NCBI GenBank assembly: GCA_002450295.1
Contig: DJYX01000285.1
Location: forward strand, 1-11,737
Origin: Deltaproteobacteria bacterium UBA6967
GTDB lineage: Bacteria > SAR324 > NAC60-12
Length of the DNA stretch: 11,737 bases
Direction: 5' to 3'
Part shown: in pieces, positions 1 through 6,348 of the stretch
How positions within the stretch are numbered: position 1 is the stretch's first letter
Layout of the letters: each line of letters begins with the position of its first letter
The notes under the pieces: model-generated
Told to the model about the DNA's origin: nothing
Seen by the model: only the letters and a program-made list of their open reading frames with translations
The model's database searches: none
Program-made: the position numbers and the translations under genes

Positions 1-1448
1 TCACAAATCAATTGATTCAAGTCCCGATTATCTGTCAAAGCCAAGACGTTACCAACAAAAGGGTAAAATTCTGGTGGAAGACCTGTTTGATCTAGGGCGT
101 TGCCATGCAAGACCCGAAGGCCCTCTGATTCAGCCTGCCGGGCTGACTCCGTGTTGGTATCCATCAAAACGCAAGGATGTCCAGTTGTCTGTTCAATAAA
201 TGAGGCTACTCGACGTGCCAATAAATGAGCCCCGATGATCAGCCAACCCTCACGGTCCTGAGATTTAACACGTAGGAAATTTGCAACTTTTCCTGCACTC
301 AGTCCCTGAATAATGACTGTGAATCCAATAATGCTGAACGTGAACGCCTGTAAAAAATTTGCTTGGTTTCCCAAACTCGGCTCAAGCCTCAAGGCAAATA
401 AGGAAGCCATCGAACCAGCGACAATTCCCCTTGGTGCCATCCAACTCAGAAAGCAGCGCTCACGAATGCCAAGATCTGTCCTAAAACTGGAAGCAACCAC
501 ACCGAGAGGACGAATCAAAATTACTACACCCAAAATCAACCAAAGCCCGTTGTCGACAATGAAGTTCGCAAAATCGGTGAGACGTAGTTGGGCTGACAAT
601 AAAATGAACAGTATTGCGATCGACATCTCTGTCAGTTCTTGTTTGAATTGCTTGAGTTGTTTGATTTCCTCACTTTTGCTCAGCCCCAACATAAATCCCA
701 TTATGATGACTGTGAGCAAGCCAGCCTCATGAACCAGCCCATCCGCAACGCCAAAAGCTAGTAACGCCCATGCCAGCGCAAAGATGTTTGTATATTCGCG
801 TTGAATCCAATGACGGTTGATAGCAACCAGTAGAATATAGCCTCCCACGAGGCCCGTTCCCATACCTACCAACAAACGCAACCCAAATCCCTCAAGTGCA
901 CTCAGAGTAGGACTTCCAGCAGAGAACCACTCGAAGCAAAGAACTGCGATAAAAACCCCAATTGGGTCAATTAAAACTCCTTCCCAATGAAGAATGTGAT
1001 GTAGGCGTTCGTTGACTCCAATTCTTCTCAGTAGAGGGTGAATGACAGTTGGTCCTGTCACAATGATGAGAGAACTTGCCAGTAAGCTGAAAGAGAGGGA
1101 GTAGTTCAACAAGAAATGAATGAGAACGGTTGTTCCAAGCCAGGTGATCAATACCCCAATTGTCAGCAACCGCCAGATGACTTTAGGAGCCTGCTCAAAA
1201 CCAATTCTTTGAAGTGAAAGGCCTCCCTCAAACAGAATGACTGCAACACACCCTGCAACAAGCAAATCTAGACCATTACCCAACTCCGCAGGATCAATAA
1301 GGCCGCTAACTTCTGGTCCTAGTAAAATTCCACCTAGGAGAAGAGGTACAATGGCAGGTATCCGGAGATGCTGCGCAGTGACCAATAGTGTCACCCCGGT
1401 TGCCAGAGCTATCACGAGGGTAGAAAGTTGGATGTAAACGGGATCCAT
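1..1448 (-). CDS. Monovalent cation/proton antiporter (CPA1-like) with C-terminal TrkA-N/RCK domain, 3' end cut by window edge
   Basis: Reading the minus strand from ATG at 1448 gives 482 uninterrupted codons that run off the left edge, so the C terminus is missing. Residues 1-385 are strongly hydrophobic, with about a dozen membrane segments. They carry CPA1-type signatures: TGPTVIHPLLRR near 131-142, WEGVLIDPIG at 155-164 with the probable ion-coupling D161, and MAPRGIVAGS at 337-346. Residues 401-480 look like a Rossmann TrkA-N domain, with LIIGAHLLARRVA in place of a strict GxGxxG and an acidic D430 after the second strand. The family exchanges Na+ or K+ for H+ across the inner membrane, and the cytoplasmic domain senses nucleotide; which ion is moved here cannot be read. 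The start is the only ATG before an upstream in-frame stop and has no clear Shine-Dalgarno. It lies 56 bp after lpxA on the same strand. Family call is confident, substrate is not. Confidence 0.86.
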   Translation of the reverse strand, partial: MDPVYIQLSTLVIALATGVTLLVTAQHLRIPAIVPLLLGGILLGPEVSGLIDPAELGNGLDLLVAGCVAVILFEGGLSLQRIGFEQAPKVIWRLLTIGVLITWLGTTVLIHFLLNYSLSFSLLASSLIIVTGPTVIHPLLRRIGVNERLHHILHWEGVLIDPIGVFIAVLCFEWFSAGSPTLSALEGFGLRLLVGMGTGLVGGYILLVAINRHWIQREYTNIFALAWALLAFGVADGLVHEAGLLTVIIMGFMLGLSKSEEIKQLKQFKQELTEMSIAILFILLSAQLRLTDFANFIVDNGLWLILGVVILIRPLGVVASSFRTDLGIRERCFLSWMAPRGIVAGSMASLFALRLEPSLGNQANFLQAFTFSIIGFTVIIQGLSAGKVANFLRVKSQDREGWLIIGAHLLARRVASFIEQTTGHPCVLMDTNTESARQAESEGLRVLHGNALDQTGLPPEFYPFVGNVLALTDNRDLNQLIC

Positions 1449-1462
1449 TGGAGGAGAGAAGT

Positions 1463-1480
1463 AAGCCCGGGCGGGCTTTT
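1463..1480. terminator. GC-rich hairpin between lpxA and the antiporter, possible weak terminator
   Basis: AAGCCC at 1463-1468 and GGGCTT at 1473-1478 form a 6-bp stem around a GGGC loop. On the plus strand it is followed by only two further Ts. On the minus strand, the direction in which lpxA and the antiporter are read, the hairpin is followed by ACTTCTCTCC rather than a clean T tract. It could attenuate read-through from lpxA, but the minus-strand version is a poor intrinsic terminator. Confidence 0.3.
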
Positions 1481-1504
1481 AGGAATGGTTGAATATGCGA
1501 TCCT

Positions 1505-2281
1505 CTACTTGAGAATCGCTCCATCAACATTTTGAATGAAAGTTACCAGAGCTTGAACCTCTGGTACATCACCAAAAGCAGATTCAATCTGCTTTAGAGC
1601 ATCTTCAGTTCGTAGGTCTTGTCGGAAAAGGATTCTGTGAGCTTCAAGAATCTGATTGATCACTTTGCGTTCAAAGCCTTTTCGTCGGAGTCCCACTATG
1701 TTGATTCCTTTTACTTCGAAACGATTACCATAGCCAGTTGTGTAGGGTACGACATGCTTGTCAATTAAAGACCCTGCGCCAGTGTAAGCGTAGGAGCCGA
1801 TGTGAACAAACTGGGTCACCCCATTTTGACCACCGAGCGTAATAAAGTCTTCCATCACGACGTGACCGCTCAGACCGGTATAGTTAGCCAGGACGTTGTG
1901 GTTCCCTAGAACACAATCGTGAGCAACATGGACGTAACCCATCAGGAGGTTATGATCTCCAATAATGGTTTTTCCACCTCCTTGGACAGTACCACGATGG
2001 ACAGATACGCACTCACGGAACTGGTTGTTTGAGCCTATTGTGAGAGTGGTTGGTTCACCGTCGTATTTTAAATCTTGGGGAGCACTCCCGATATAAGAAT
2101 AGGGGTAGAAGACGTTGTTTGAGCCCATTGTTGTTGGGCCTTCCAAAGTAACGTGGCTTTTCAAGATGCAGCGATCGCCAACAATGACATCAGGACCAAC
2201 CACAGAGAACGGCCCAATTTCAACATCATTACCAATTTGGGCACGTTCATCCACAAGTGCTGTGGGGTGAATCCGCTGCAT
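1505..2281 (-). CDS. lpxA: Acyl-ACP--UDP-N-acetylglucosamine O-acyltransferase
   Basis: LpxA catalyses the first step of lipid A synthesis in the cytoplasm, moving an R-3-hydroxyacyl chain from ACP to the 3-OH of UDP-GlcNAc. The 258-residue length is normal. Residues 1-185 are a left-handed beta-helix of hexapeptide repeats (IGNDVE, IGPFSV, VGPDVI), followed by a helical C-terminal domain. Family motifs are intact: QDLKYDGEPT near 69-78, HRGTVQGGG near 95-103, and AHDC with the catalytic base H121 (E. coli H125). The position matching the E. coli acyl-ruler G173 is A169. The start is supported by AAAGGAG ending 7 nt before the ATG. The gene stands alone, without the common lpxD-fabZ-lpxA-lpxB order, and has a good promoter just upstream. 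Identification is very secure; acyl length is not predictable with confidence. Confidence 0.97.
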   Translation of the reverse strand: MQRIHPTALVDERAQIGNDVEIGPFSVVGPDVIVGDRCILKSHVTLEGPTTMGSNNVFYPYSYIGSAPQDLKYDGEPTTLTIGSNNQFRECVSVHRGTVQGGGKTIIGDHNLLMGYVHVAHDCVLGNHNVLANYTGLSGHVVMEDFITLGGQNGVTQFVHIGSYAYTGAGSLIDKHVVPYTTGYGNRFEVKGINIVGLRRKGFERKVINQILEAHRILFRQDLRTEDALKQIESAFGDVPEVQALVTFIQNVDGAILK

Positions 2282-2317
2282 ATGGGAACTCCTTTGCTTC
2301 GTTTAAAATTGCCTTGA

Positions 2318-2346
2318 AATATAAACCTCACCCTCTTCGAAGACAA
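2318..2346 (-). promoter_or_regulatory. Predicted sigma70-type promoter for lpxA
   Basis: Read on the minus strand, a -35 box TTGTCT (2346-2341) and a -10 box TATATT (2323-2318) are separated by exactly 17 bp. They match TTGACA at 4 of 6 positions and TATAAT at 5 of 6. The element lies in the 89-bp gap between the binding-protein gene and lpxA, giving a leader of roughly 30 nt. It suggests that lpxA can be transcribed independently of the gene before it. Prediction from sequence only. Confidence 0.45.
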
Positions 2347-2370
2347 GTTCTTCACTCATCAATAGGACTT

Positions 2371-3528
2371 TCAATTCGCTGGATTTGCTGAGATCCAATC
2401 AGAAACATACTGAACTTCATTCTGAAAGACTTGCGTCATCCGAAAGGATGTAACGGCACTTGCGGTTAAGGGGAATTCCATGGGAGGAGCTAGGAGACCA
2501 TGCCATTCACCAACTTGCATTAAAGTGGTTGCCAGTTGGAATGGAGTTAGACGAATCCCAGTGCGATGAAGTAATTCTGTTGTGGTTTCAGCGATTGCAT
2601 GTCCGACCAGTGTCCAATGAGTCATCTCTTGTCCCGGGGCATATTCGTTCAACAGTCTACGATGAAGAGTGATCCCCAAATGATCATTTTGTTGAAGCAT
2701 TGGGAGATAGCTGAGGAAGGCAACTCGATTCAGAACCTCTGCATCAAATTGTCTGAGCAATTCACTGTTTGCTATACCAGAACCTGCATAGATTGGAATA
2801 TTCCACTCCTGATGCTGCCAAATAAAAGCCTGGGTTTCCAGTATATCTCCAAGCACTACAATAGCATCTGGAACTAGGGCTACTAATTGATCTAACTCTT
2901 TTTCTAAGCTGAACAGAGGGACTCGGCTGGGCATAGGCTCAATTTGGACCAGCCCTGCGCTTCCAGCGTCAAAATACTCTAGCAATGAGGTTGCTTTCTG
3001 ATCCTCACGAAACCAAACAAGAATACGTTTCCCAACCAGATTCTCAGCACAGAATCTTCCAAGTGCTAAAGCTTCTGCTTCCAAAGATGGAGAGAAATAA
3101 ATTCTACCAGCTTGTTTAGCCTGAGGACGTCCAACCCCAAATAGGTCTGGTATCCCAGTAACAGGGAACCAGTCTGGATATGCTCCTAAGATTGGCTCTC
3201 CGACGGACCCTACCATCGCCAAAATCGGGTGCTGTAAAACTGAATTTTTGATAAGTTGTTCGACCGTTTGTCCTTCCATGCGAGTGTCAAGAGTTGTGTA
3301 CTCAATGCTTCTTCCATGAATACCCCCTTGGTCATTCAAATAGCTGAAATAGGCTTCTATGCCAACAGAGATGCCACGATATTGCTCAGCAGCAGGGCCA
3401 CTCAAAATCTGGAGCCCAGCCAGATAAATTTGTCGTTGTGTGACCGATGAGTTTGAATGGGCAGTTGCAGGTCCCATCAAAACAAATAGATTAATGAATA
3501 ACAGTTGGATAGCTTTTTGAAATTTCAT
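2371..3528 (-). CDS. Orphan periplasmic substrate-binding protein, LivJ/branched-chain amino acid ABC receptor type (Peripla_BP_6)
   Basis: The 385-residue product begins with a Sec signal peptide: K2 and K5, a hydrophobic core at about 7-20, and probable cleavage after ATA at 21-23. It has no lipobox. The mature protein follows the type I periplasmic-binding fold used by LivJ-like receptors. It starts with ILSGPAAEQYRGISVGIEAY near 41-60 and continues with LNDQGGIHGRSIEYTTLD near 64-81 and MVGSVGEPI, the usual first-strand and ligand-loop signatures. Such proteins normally deliver amino acids or related small molecules to a LivHMGF permease, but no permease or ATPase gene is adjacent. It could serve a distant transporter or act as a ligand sensor. 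The Shine-Dalgarno is weak (AATAAG directly before the ATG). It reads toward lpxA and diverges from trpB. Fold is confident; ligand is unknown. Confidence 0.82.
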   Translation of the reverse strand: MKFQKAIQLLFINLFVLMGPATAHSNSSVTQRQIYLAGLQILSGPAAEQYRGISVGIEAYFSYLNDQGGIHGRSIEYTTLDTRMEGQTVEQLIKNSVLQHPILAMVGSVGEPILGAYPDWFPVTGIPDLFGVGRPQAKQAGRIYFSPSLEAEALALGRFCAENLVGKRILVWFREDQKATSLLEYFDAGSAGLVQIEPMPSRVPLFSLEKELDQLVALVPDAIVVLGDILETQAFIWQHQEWNIPIYAGSGIANSELLRQFDAEVLNRVAFLSYLPMLQQNDHLGITLHRRLLNEYAPGQEMTHWTLVGHAIAETTTELLHRTGIRLTPFQLATTLMQVGEWHGLLAPPMEFPLTASAVTSFRMTQVFQNEVQYVSDWISANPAN

Positions 3529-3637
3529 CTTATTTGTGAATTTTTGAAGCGAAGTACTGATGATCTACCATTAGACTAGTGCAGGAGATTGGCACTTGAT
3601 CATGCGTTTGCCTACACGTTGATGCAATGGAAATGTG

Positions 3638-3666
3638 TTGACAGGGTCTAGCTGCAATTCTACGAT
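3638..3666 (+). promoter_or_regulatory. Predicted sigma70-type promoter for trpBA
   Basis: A perfect -35 hexamer TTGACA at 3638-3643 is followed, after a 17-bp spacer, by TACGAT at 3661-3666 (4 of 6 matches to TATAAT, with the key TA...AT kept). It lies in the divergent gap before trpB. The expected start of transcription is near 3673, leaving a leader of about 124 nt. This is the best promoter match I noticed in the window. Confidence 0.5.
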
Positions 3667-3672
3667 TTCGAG

Positions 3673-3796
3673 TTCACTAAGCCAACAAGTTTGATTAAAG
3701 ATTTTAGCTTTTTTGGTTGTTTGTAATGAATGGGTGCATGCTAAAAGTTAATAGACCCTCACTAAAAATTACTAGTCAATGAATGAGGTTTGCTAA
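3673..3796 (+). promoter_or_regulatory. Putative 5' leader of the trpBA transcript
   Basis: From the predicted start of transcription to the trpB ATG there are about 124 nt, long for a plain leader. It contains an inverted repeat, TTTTAGC at 3702-3708 and GCTAAAA at 3740-3746, around a 31-nt loop. A T-rich run at 3709-3714 directly follows the left arm. An 18-codon ORF (3726-3782) has no Shine-Dalgarno and no Trp codon, so it is not a classical attenuator peptide. The trpB Shine-Dalgarno GAGG is at 3785-3788, 8 nt before the ATG. Whether the leader regulates anything cannot be told from sequence alone. Confidence 0.3.
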
Positions 3797-5050
3797 ATGT
3801 GGTCAGATATATTCCAGACTGAAAAGCCAGGCTATTATGGCCAATTTGGTGGAATGTTCATTCCTGAGATTCTCAGGTCGACATTTGAAGAATTGATTGA
3901 AGCATTCGAATCTGCAAGGAATGACCCCACTTTTTGGACAGAATATGTTCAGACCATGCAGAGCTACTCGTGTCGTCCAACACCAATCACGTACTTGCCA
4001 AACTTGAGCAAGAGGAATGGTGGAGCGCAAATCTACTGTAAGCGAGAGGATCTGAACCAGACTGGAGCTCACAAAGCCAACAACGTGATGGGCCAGGGGC
4101 TGCTGGTCAAGCGAATGGGAAAATCAAGAGTCATTGCTGAAACTGGAGCAGGACAACACGGCGTGGCCACAGCTACCATGGCTGCTCGCTTTGGACTGGA
4201 GTGCACAATCTATATGGGAGCGCTTGATGTAGAGCGGCAGCGGCCAAATGTTTTCTGGATGGAGCAGCTAGGTGCTGAAGTTGTGGCTGTTACTGAAGGC
4301 TCAGCAACACTTAAAGACGCAATCAATGCGGCAATGCGTGATTGGTCTGCCAGTATGGATGACACTCACTATGCCTTGGGGACTGTCTGTGGACCTCATC
4401 CATTTCCAACAATGGTCTCTTACTTTCAATCTTTGATTGGTCAGGAATCCAGAGAACAGATCTTAGAACTTACGGGCAGGCTACCTGACCGGATCTACGC
4501 CTGTGTCGGAGGTGGCTCAAATGCTTCAGGACTATTCTTGCCTTTTTTAGAAGATGAGGGAGTTGAGTTGGTGGGTGTTGAGGCAGGTGGTCATGGTGTT
4601 GAGAGTGGTGCACACGCAGTCAGGTTTTCTGGTGGACACATTGGGGTAGCTCAAGGTTACAAAACCTATTTCCTTCAAAATCCAGAAGGGCAAATGATGC
4701 ACACTCATTCCATTGCCGCCGGATTGGATTATGTAGGAGTTGGACCGATTTTGAGTCATCTGCATGATGAAGGAAAAGTTCGCTTCAGTTTTGCTACAGA
4801 TGAGGAAGTGATTGATGCAGTTCGATTACTGATCCGAACAGAGGGACTGATTCCCGCCTTAGAAAGCACTCATGGGTTGGCAGGGTTGTTGCGCGAATCA
4901 AGCGAAATGGATGAAGACGATATCGTTCTATTCAATTTGTCTGGTCGGGGTGACAAAGATATTTTCAATATTGCTGAGGCATTGGACGACCCAAAATGGC
5001 GTGAGTTTATCCATCAAAAATCAAATGAATATCGAAAAGCAAGCAACTGA
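3797..5050 (+). CDS. trpB: Tryptophan synthase beta chain
   Basis: TrpB joins indole and L-serine to make L-tryptophan with pyridoxal phosphate, in a complex with TrpA in the cytoplasm. The 417-residue product opens with the family's GQFGGMFIPE motif near 15-24. The PLP lysine is K93 in GAHKANN; most relatives read HKINN or HKTNQ, so the Ala is a mild variant. Other expected residues are present: E115 in AETGAGQHGVA, the phosphate-binding GGGSN at 238-242, E349 in TEGLIPALES, and S382 in LSGRGDKD. Nothing essential appears lost. It looks like the standard TrpB1 type that works with TrpA, consistent with trpA 7 nt downstream. The start is supported by GAGG at 8-nt spacing. No other trp genes lie in the window. 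Confidence 0.97.
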   Translation: MWSDIFQTEKPGYYGQFGGMFIPEILRSTFEELIEAFESARNDPTFWTEYVQTMQSYSCRPTPITYLPNLSKRNGGAQIYCKREDLNQTGAHKANNVMGQGLLVKRMGKSRVIAETGAGQHGVATATMAARFGLECTIYMGALDVERQRPNVFWMEQLGAEVVAVTEGSATLKDAINAAMRDWSASMDDTHYALGTVCGPHPFPTMVSYFQSLIGQESREQILELTGRLPDRIYACVGGGSNASGLFLPFLEDEGVELVGVEAGGHGVESGAHAVRFSGGHIGVAQGYKTYFLQNPEGQMMHTHSIAAGLDYVGVGPILSHLHDEGKVRFSFATDEEVIDAVRLLIRTEGLIPALESTHGLAGLLRESSEMDEDDIVLFNLSGRGDKDIFNIAEALDDPKWREFIHQKSNEYRKASN

Positions 5051-5057
5051 GAGATGA

Positions 5058-5840
5058 ATGTCCAGCAAGCTATCTGAATATTTGAGAAATCGACTCAAAG
5101 AAAAAAAAATCTTACTGATGACCCACACCGTTGTTGGCTATCCGTCTCTAGAAGATAACTGGCAGATGCTGGAGGAAATGCAGGCAGCCAATGTGGACAT
5201 GGTAGAATTGCAAATGCCTTTCAGTGAGCCGATCGCAGATGGCCCTCTATTCGTTAAAGCAAATCAAGAAGCTCTGAAAAATGGAATTGATTGGAATGCC
5301 TATTTTGATTTTATGAAAAGGGCTCATGAAAAATTCGATTTCCCATTACTGTTGATTGGTTACTACAACAGCGCTTTCGCGATGGGTCATCATAGTTTTT
5401 GTTCAAGACTAGCCGAGCATGGTGCCAGTGGGTACTTACTACCGGACCTACCTCTTGAGGAAATGGAAGATTTGCTTGAGTTGAGTAAAGTGCATCAACT
5501 GAATCCGATCATGCTTTGTACACCAACACACAAGGATCCTAGGTTGCAGAGTATCTGTGCTAACGGGAGTGGCTTCCTCTATTGTGTAGCAAGGAAAGGT
5601 GTCACTGGTGCTGTGACAAAGATTGATCCGATGGTTTTCGAATTCTTGAAACGATGCCGAAGATATTCTGATCTGCCACTAGCATTGGGTTTTGGGTTGA
5701 GCACAGGGGAGGACCTTAACCAACTTCAAGGGCATGCAGACATCGCAGTGATTGGTTCAGCACTGCTCAAAACCTGGGAGGAAAAAGGGCCTGAGGTCTA
5801 CAGAAGTCATCTCAAAGAATTAGCCGAAGCGACAACCTAA
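5058..5840 (+). CDS. trpA: Tryptophan synthase alpha chain
   Basis: TrpA splits indole-3-glycerol phosphate into indole and glyceraldehyde 3-phosphate and channels the indole to TrpB. The 260-residue TIM-barrel protein has both catalytic acids: E50 in VELQMPFSEP and D61 in IADGP, matching E. coli E49 and D60. It also keeps ARKGVTG near 178-184 and the phosphate-site segments GFGLSTGED near 211-219 and VIGSAL near 231-236. The segment after ADGP reads LFVKANQEAL instead of the more usual TIQxA..., and GYYNSAF replaces the common YxNLVF, so it is somewhat divergent but apparently active. It starts 7 nt after trpB stops, with only a weak purine-rich Shine-Dalgarno, so translational coupling with trpB is likely. 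Its stop overlaps the stop of the convergent gene that follows. Confidence 0.95.
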   Translation: MSSKLSEYLRNRLKEKKILLMTHTVVGYPSLEDNWQMLEEMQAANVDMVELQMPFSEPIADGPLFVKANQEALKNGIDWNAYFDFMKRAHEKFDFPLLLIGYYNSAFAMGHHSFCSRLAEHGASGYLLPDLPLEEMEDLLELSKVHQLNPIMLCTPTHKDPRLQSICANGSGFLYCVARKGVTGAVTKIDPMVFEFLKRCRRYSDLPLALGFGLSTGEDLNQLQGHADIAVIGSALLKTWEEKGPEVYRSHLKELAEATT

Positions 5841-6133
5841 TTTGATTCAATCTCCATGTCAACAACGGCATACTCTGAACAGATTTCGTGGATCAAGTCT
5901 AGAACAGGCACATACTCTGGATGCACCGAAAAAGCACTCAGTGACTCTCGGTCGCCAAATTCCACAGATAGAGCGACATCAAATGATTTTGGAGTTGTTT
6001 TGAAGTCCTCTCCTACTTCCAAGTGTTGAATTTCTTCAATTTTCTCTGGAAGTCCAACAAATGCGTCCATTAGTTGTCGGGAGCTTTGTGGAGTTTTTTC
6101 TTTCAAGCGAAAAAGAACCAGATGCTTTACCAT
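5837..6133 (-). CDS. Dabb (stress-responsive alpha/beta barrel) domain protein
   Basis: This 98-residue protein matches the Dabb family: an N-terminal MVKHLVLFRLKE strand with the conserved His, a long helix with LP near 28-29, a central strand reading FDVALSVEFGD, and the HPEYV motif near 72-76 close to the C terminus. Family members form dimeric ferredoxin-like barrels. Some are plant stress proteins and some bacterial ones act as small enzymes, but most, including this one, have no known reaction. AGGA 7 nt before the ATG supports the start. The TAG stop shares bases with the trpA TAA on the opposite strand, so the two genes converge with a 4-nt overlap and no space for a shared intrinsic terminator. 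Family membership is confident; function is unknown. Confidence 0.85.
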   Translation of the reverse strand: MVKHLVLFRLKEKTPQSSRQLMDAFVGLPEKIEEIQHLEVGEDFKTTPKSFDVALSVEFGDRESLSAFSVHPEYVPVLDLIHEICSEYAVVDMEIESN

Positions 6134-6159
6134 TATTTTTTCCTATCGAGTTGAACAAA

Positions 6160-6348
6160 ATGATGCTGCTGAGTTTGCACATCGTATCCATTGCTGCACT
6201 GATTGCTATCTCCGGGGGAATTGCCTACAGCCTCGGGAAAAATGAAGGCATACGCATCACTCGGCTCCATTATGAGGATCTAGATGAGCCACAAAATTCA
6301 ATAGCTCAAGCTGACACAAAATCCTTACATGCCGAGCCCTCTTCCTGA
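6160..6348 (+). CDS. Possible small single-pass membrane protein
   Basis: An ATG at 6160 (or the next codon, 6163) opens a 62-residue frame. It has one hydrophobic segment at about 5-25 (IVSIAALIAISGGIAYSLG) followed by a charged, probably cytoplasmic tail that includes ITRLHYEDLDEP. A frame extending further upstream to 6061 exists, but that part is antisense to the Dabb gene and I do not consider it coding. The translation looks protein-like. Against it: only 26 nt separate it from the divergent Dabb start, the Shine-Dalgarno is at best GAG 9 nt upstream, and its last 43 nt overlap the 3' end of rlmB on the other strand. I do not recognise a family. It could be a real small membrane gene or an accidental open frame. 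Confidence 0.4.
   Translation: MMLLSLHIVSIAALIAISGGIAYSLGKNEGIRITRLHYEDLDEPQNSIAQADTKSLHAEPSS

Noticed and set aside
313-732. A 139-codon plus-strand open frame inside the antiporter region.
   Set aside because: It lies antisense to a continuous, clearly conserved antiporter frame on the minus strand and resembles no family.
1-1448. Suspicion that the antiporter is frameshifted or a pseudogene.
   Set aside because: Manual translation from 1448 gives 482 codons without a stop, and the number fits the nucleotide span exactly. The gene simply runs off the window.
3549-3582. tRNA-like stretch on the minus strand containing AGTCTAATGGTAGA, reminiscent of a tRNA-Gly or tRNA-Gln D arm.
   Set aside because: The D stem does not pair properly, there is no anticodon stem-loop of correct size, and no T-arm (GGTTCGAATCC-like) or acceptor 3' half follows. 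Probably chance or at most a remnant.
3575-3776. Two ACTAGT hexamers (3575-3580, 3771-3776) upstream of trpB, resembling half of the TrpR operator.
   Set aside because: TrpR operators have paired CTAG cores 4 bp apart overlapping the promoter. These are isolated and about 200 bp apart, and neither overlaps the predicted -35/-10.
3726-3782. 18-codon ORF in the trpB leader considered as a trp attenuator peptide.
   Set aside because: It has no Trp codon and no Shine-Dalgarno, and no terminator/antiterminator pair is evident after it.
6061-6159. An N-terminal extension of the small membrane-protein frame starting at 6061.
   Set aside because: These 33 codons are mostly antisense to the well-supported Dabb gene and do not look like a signal or conserved domain.
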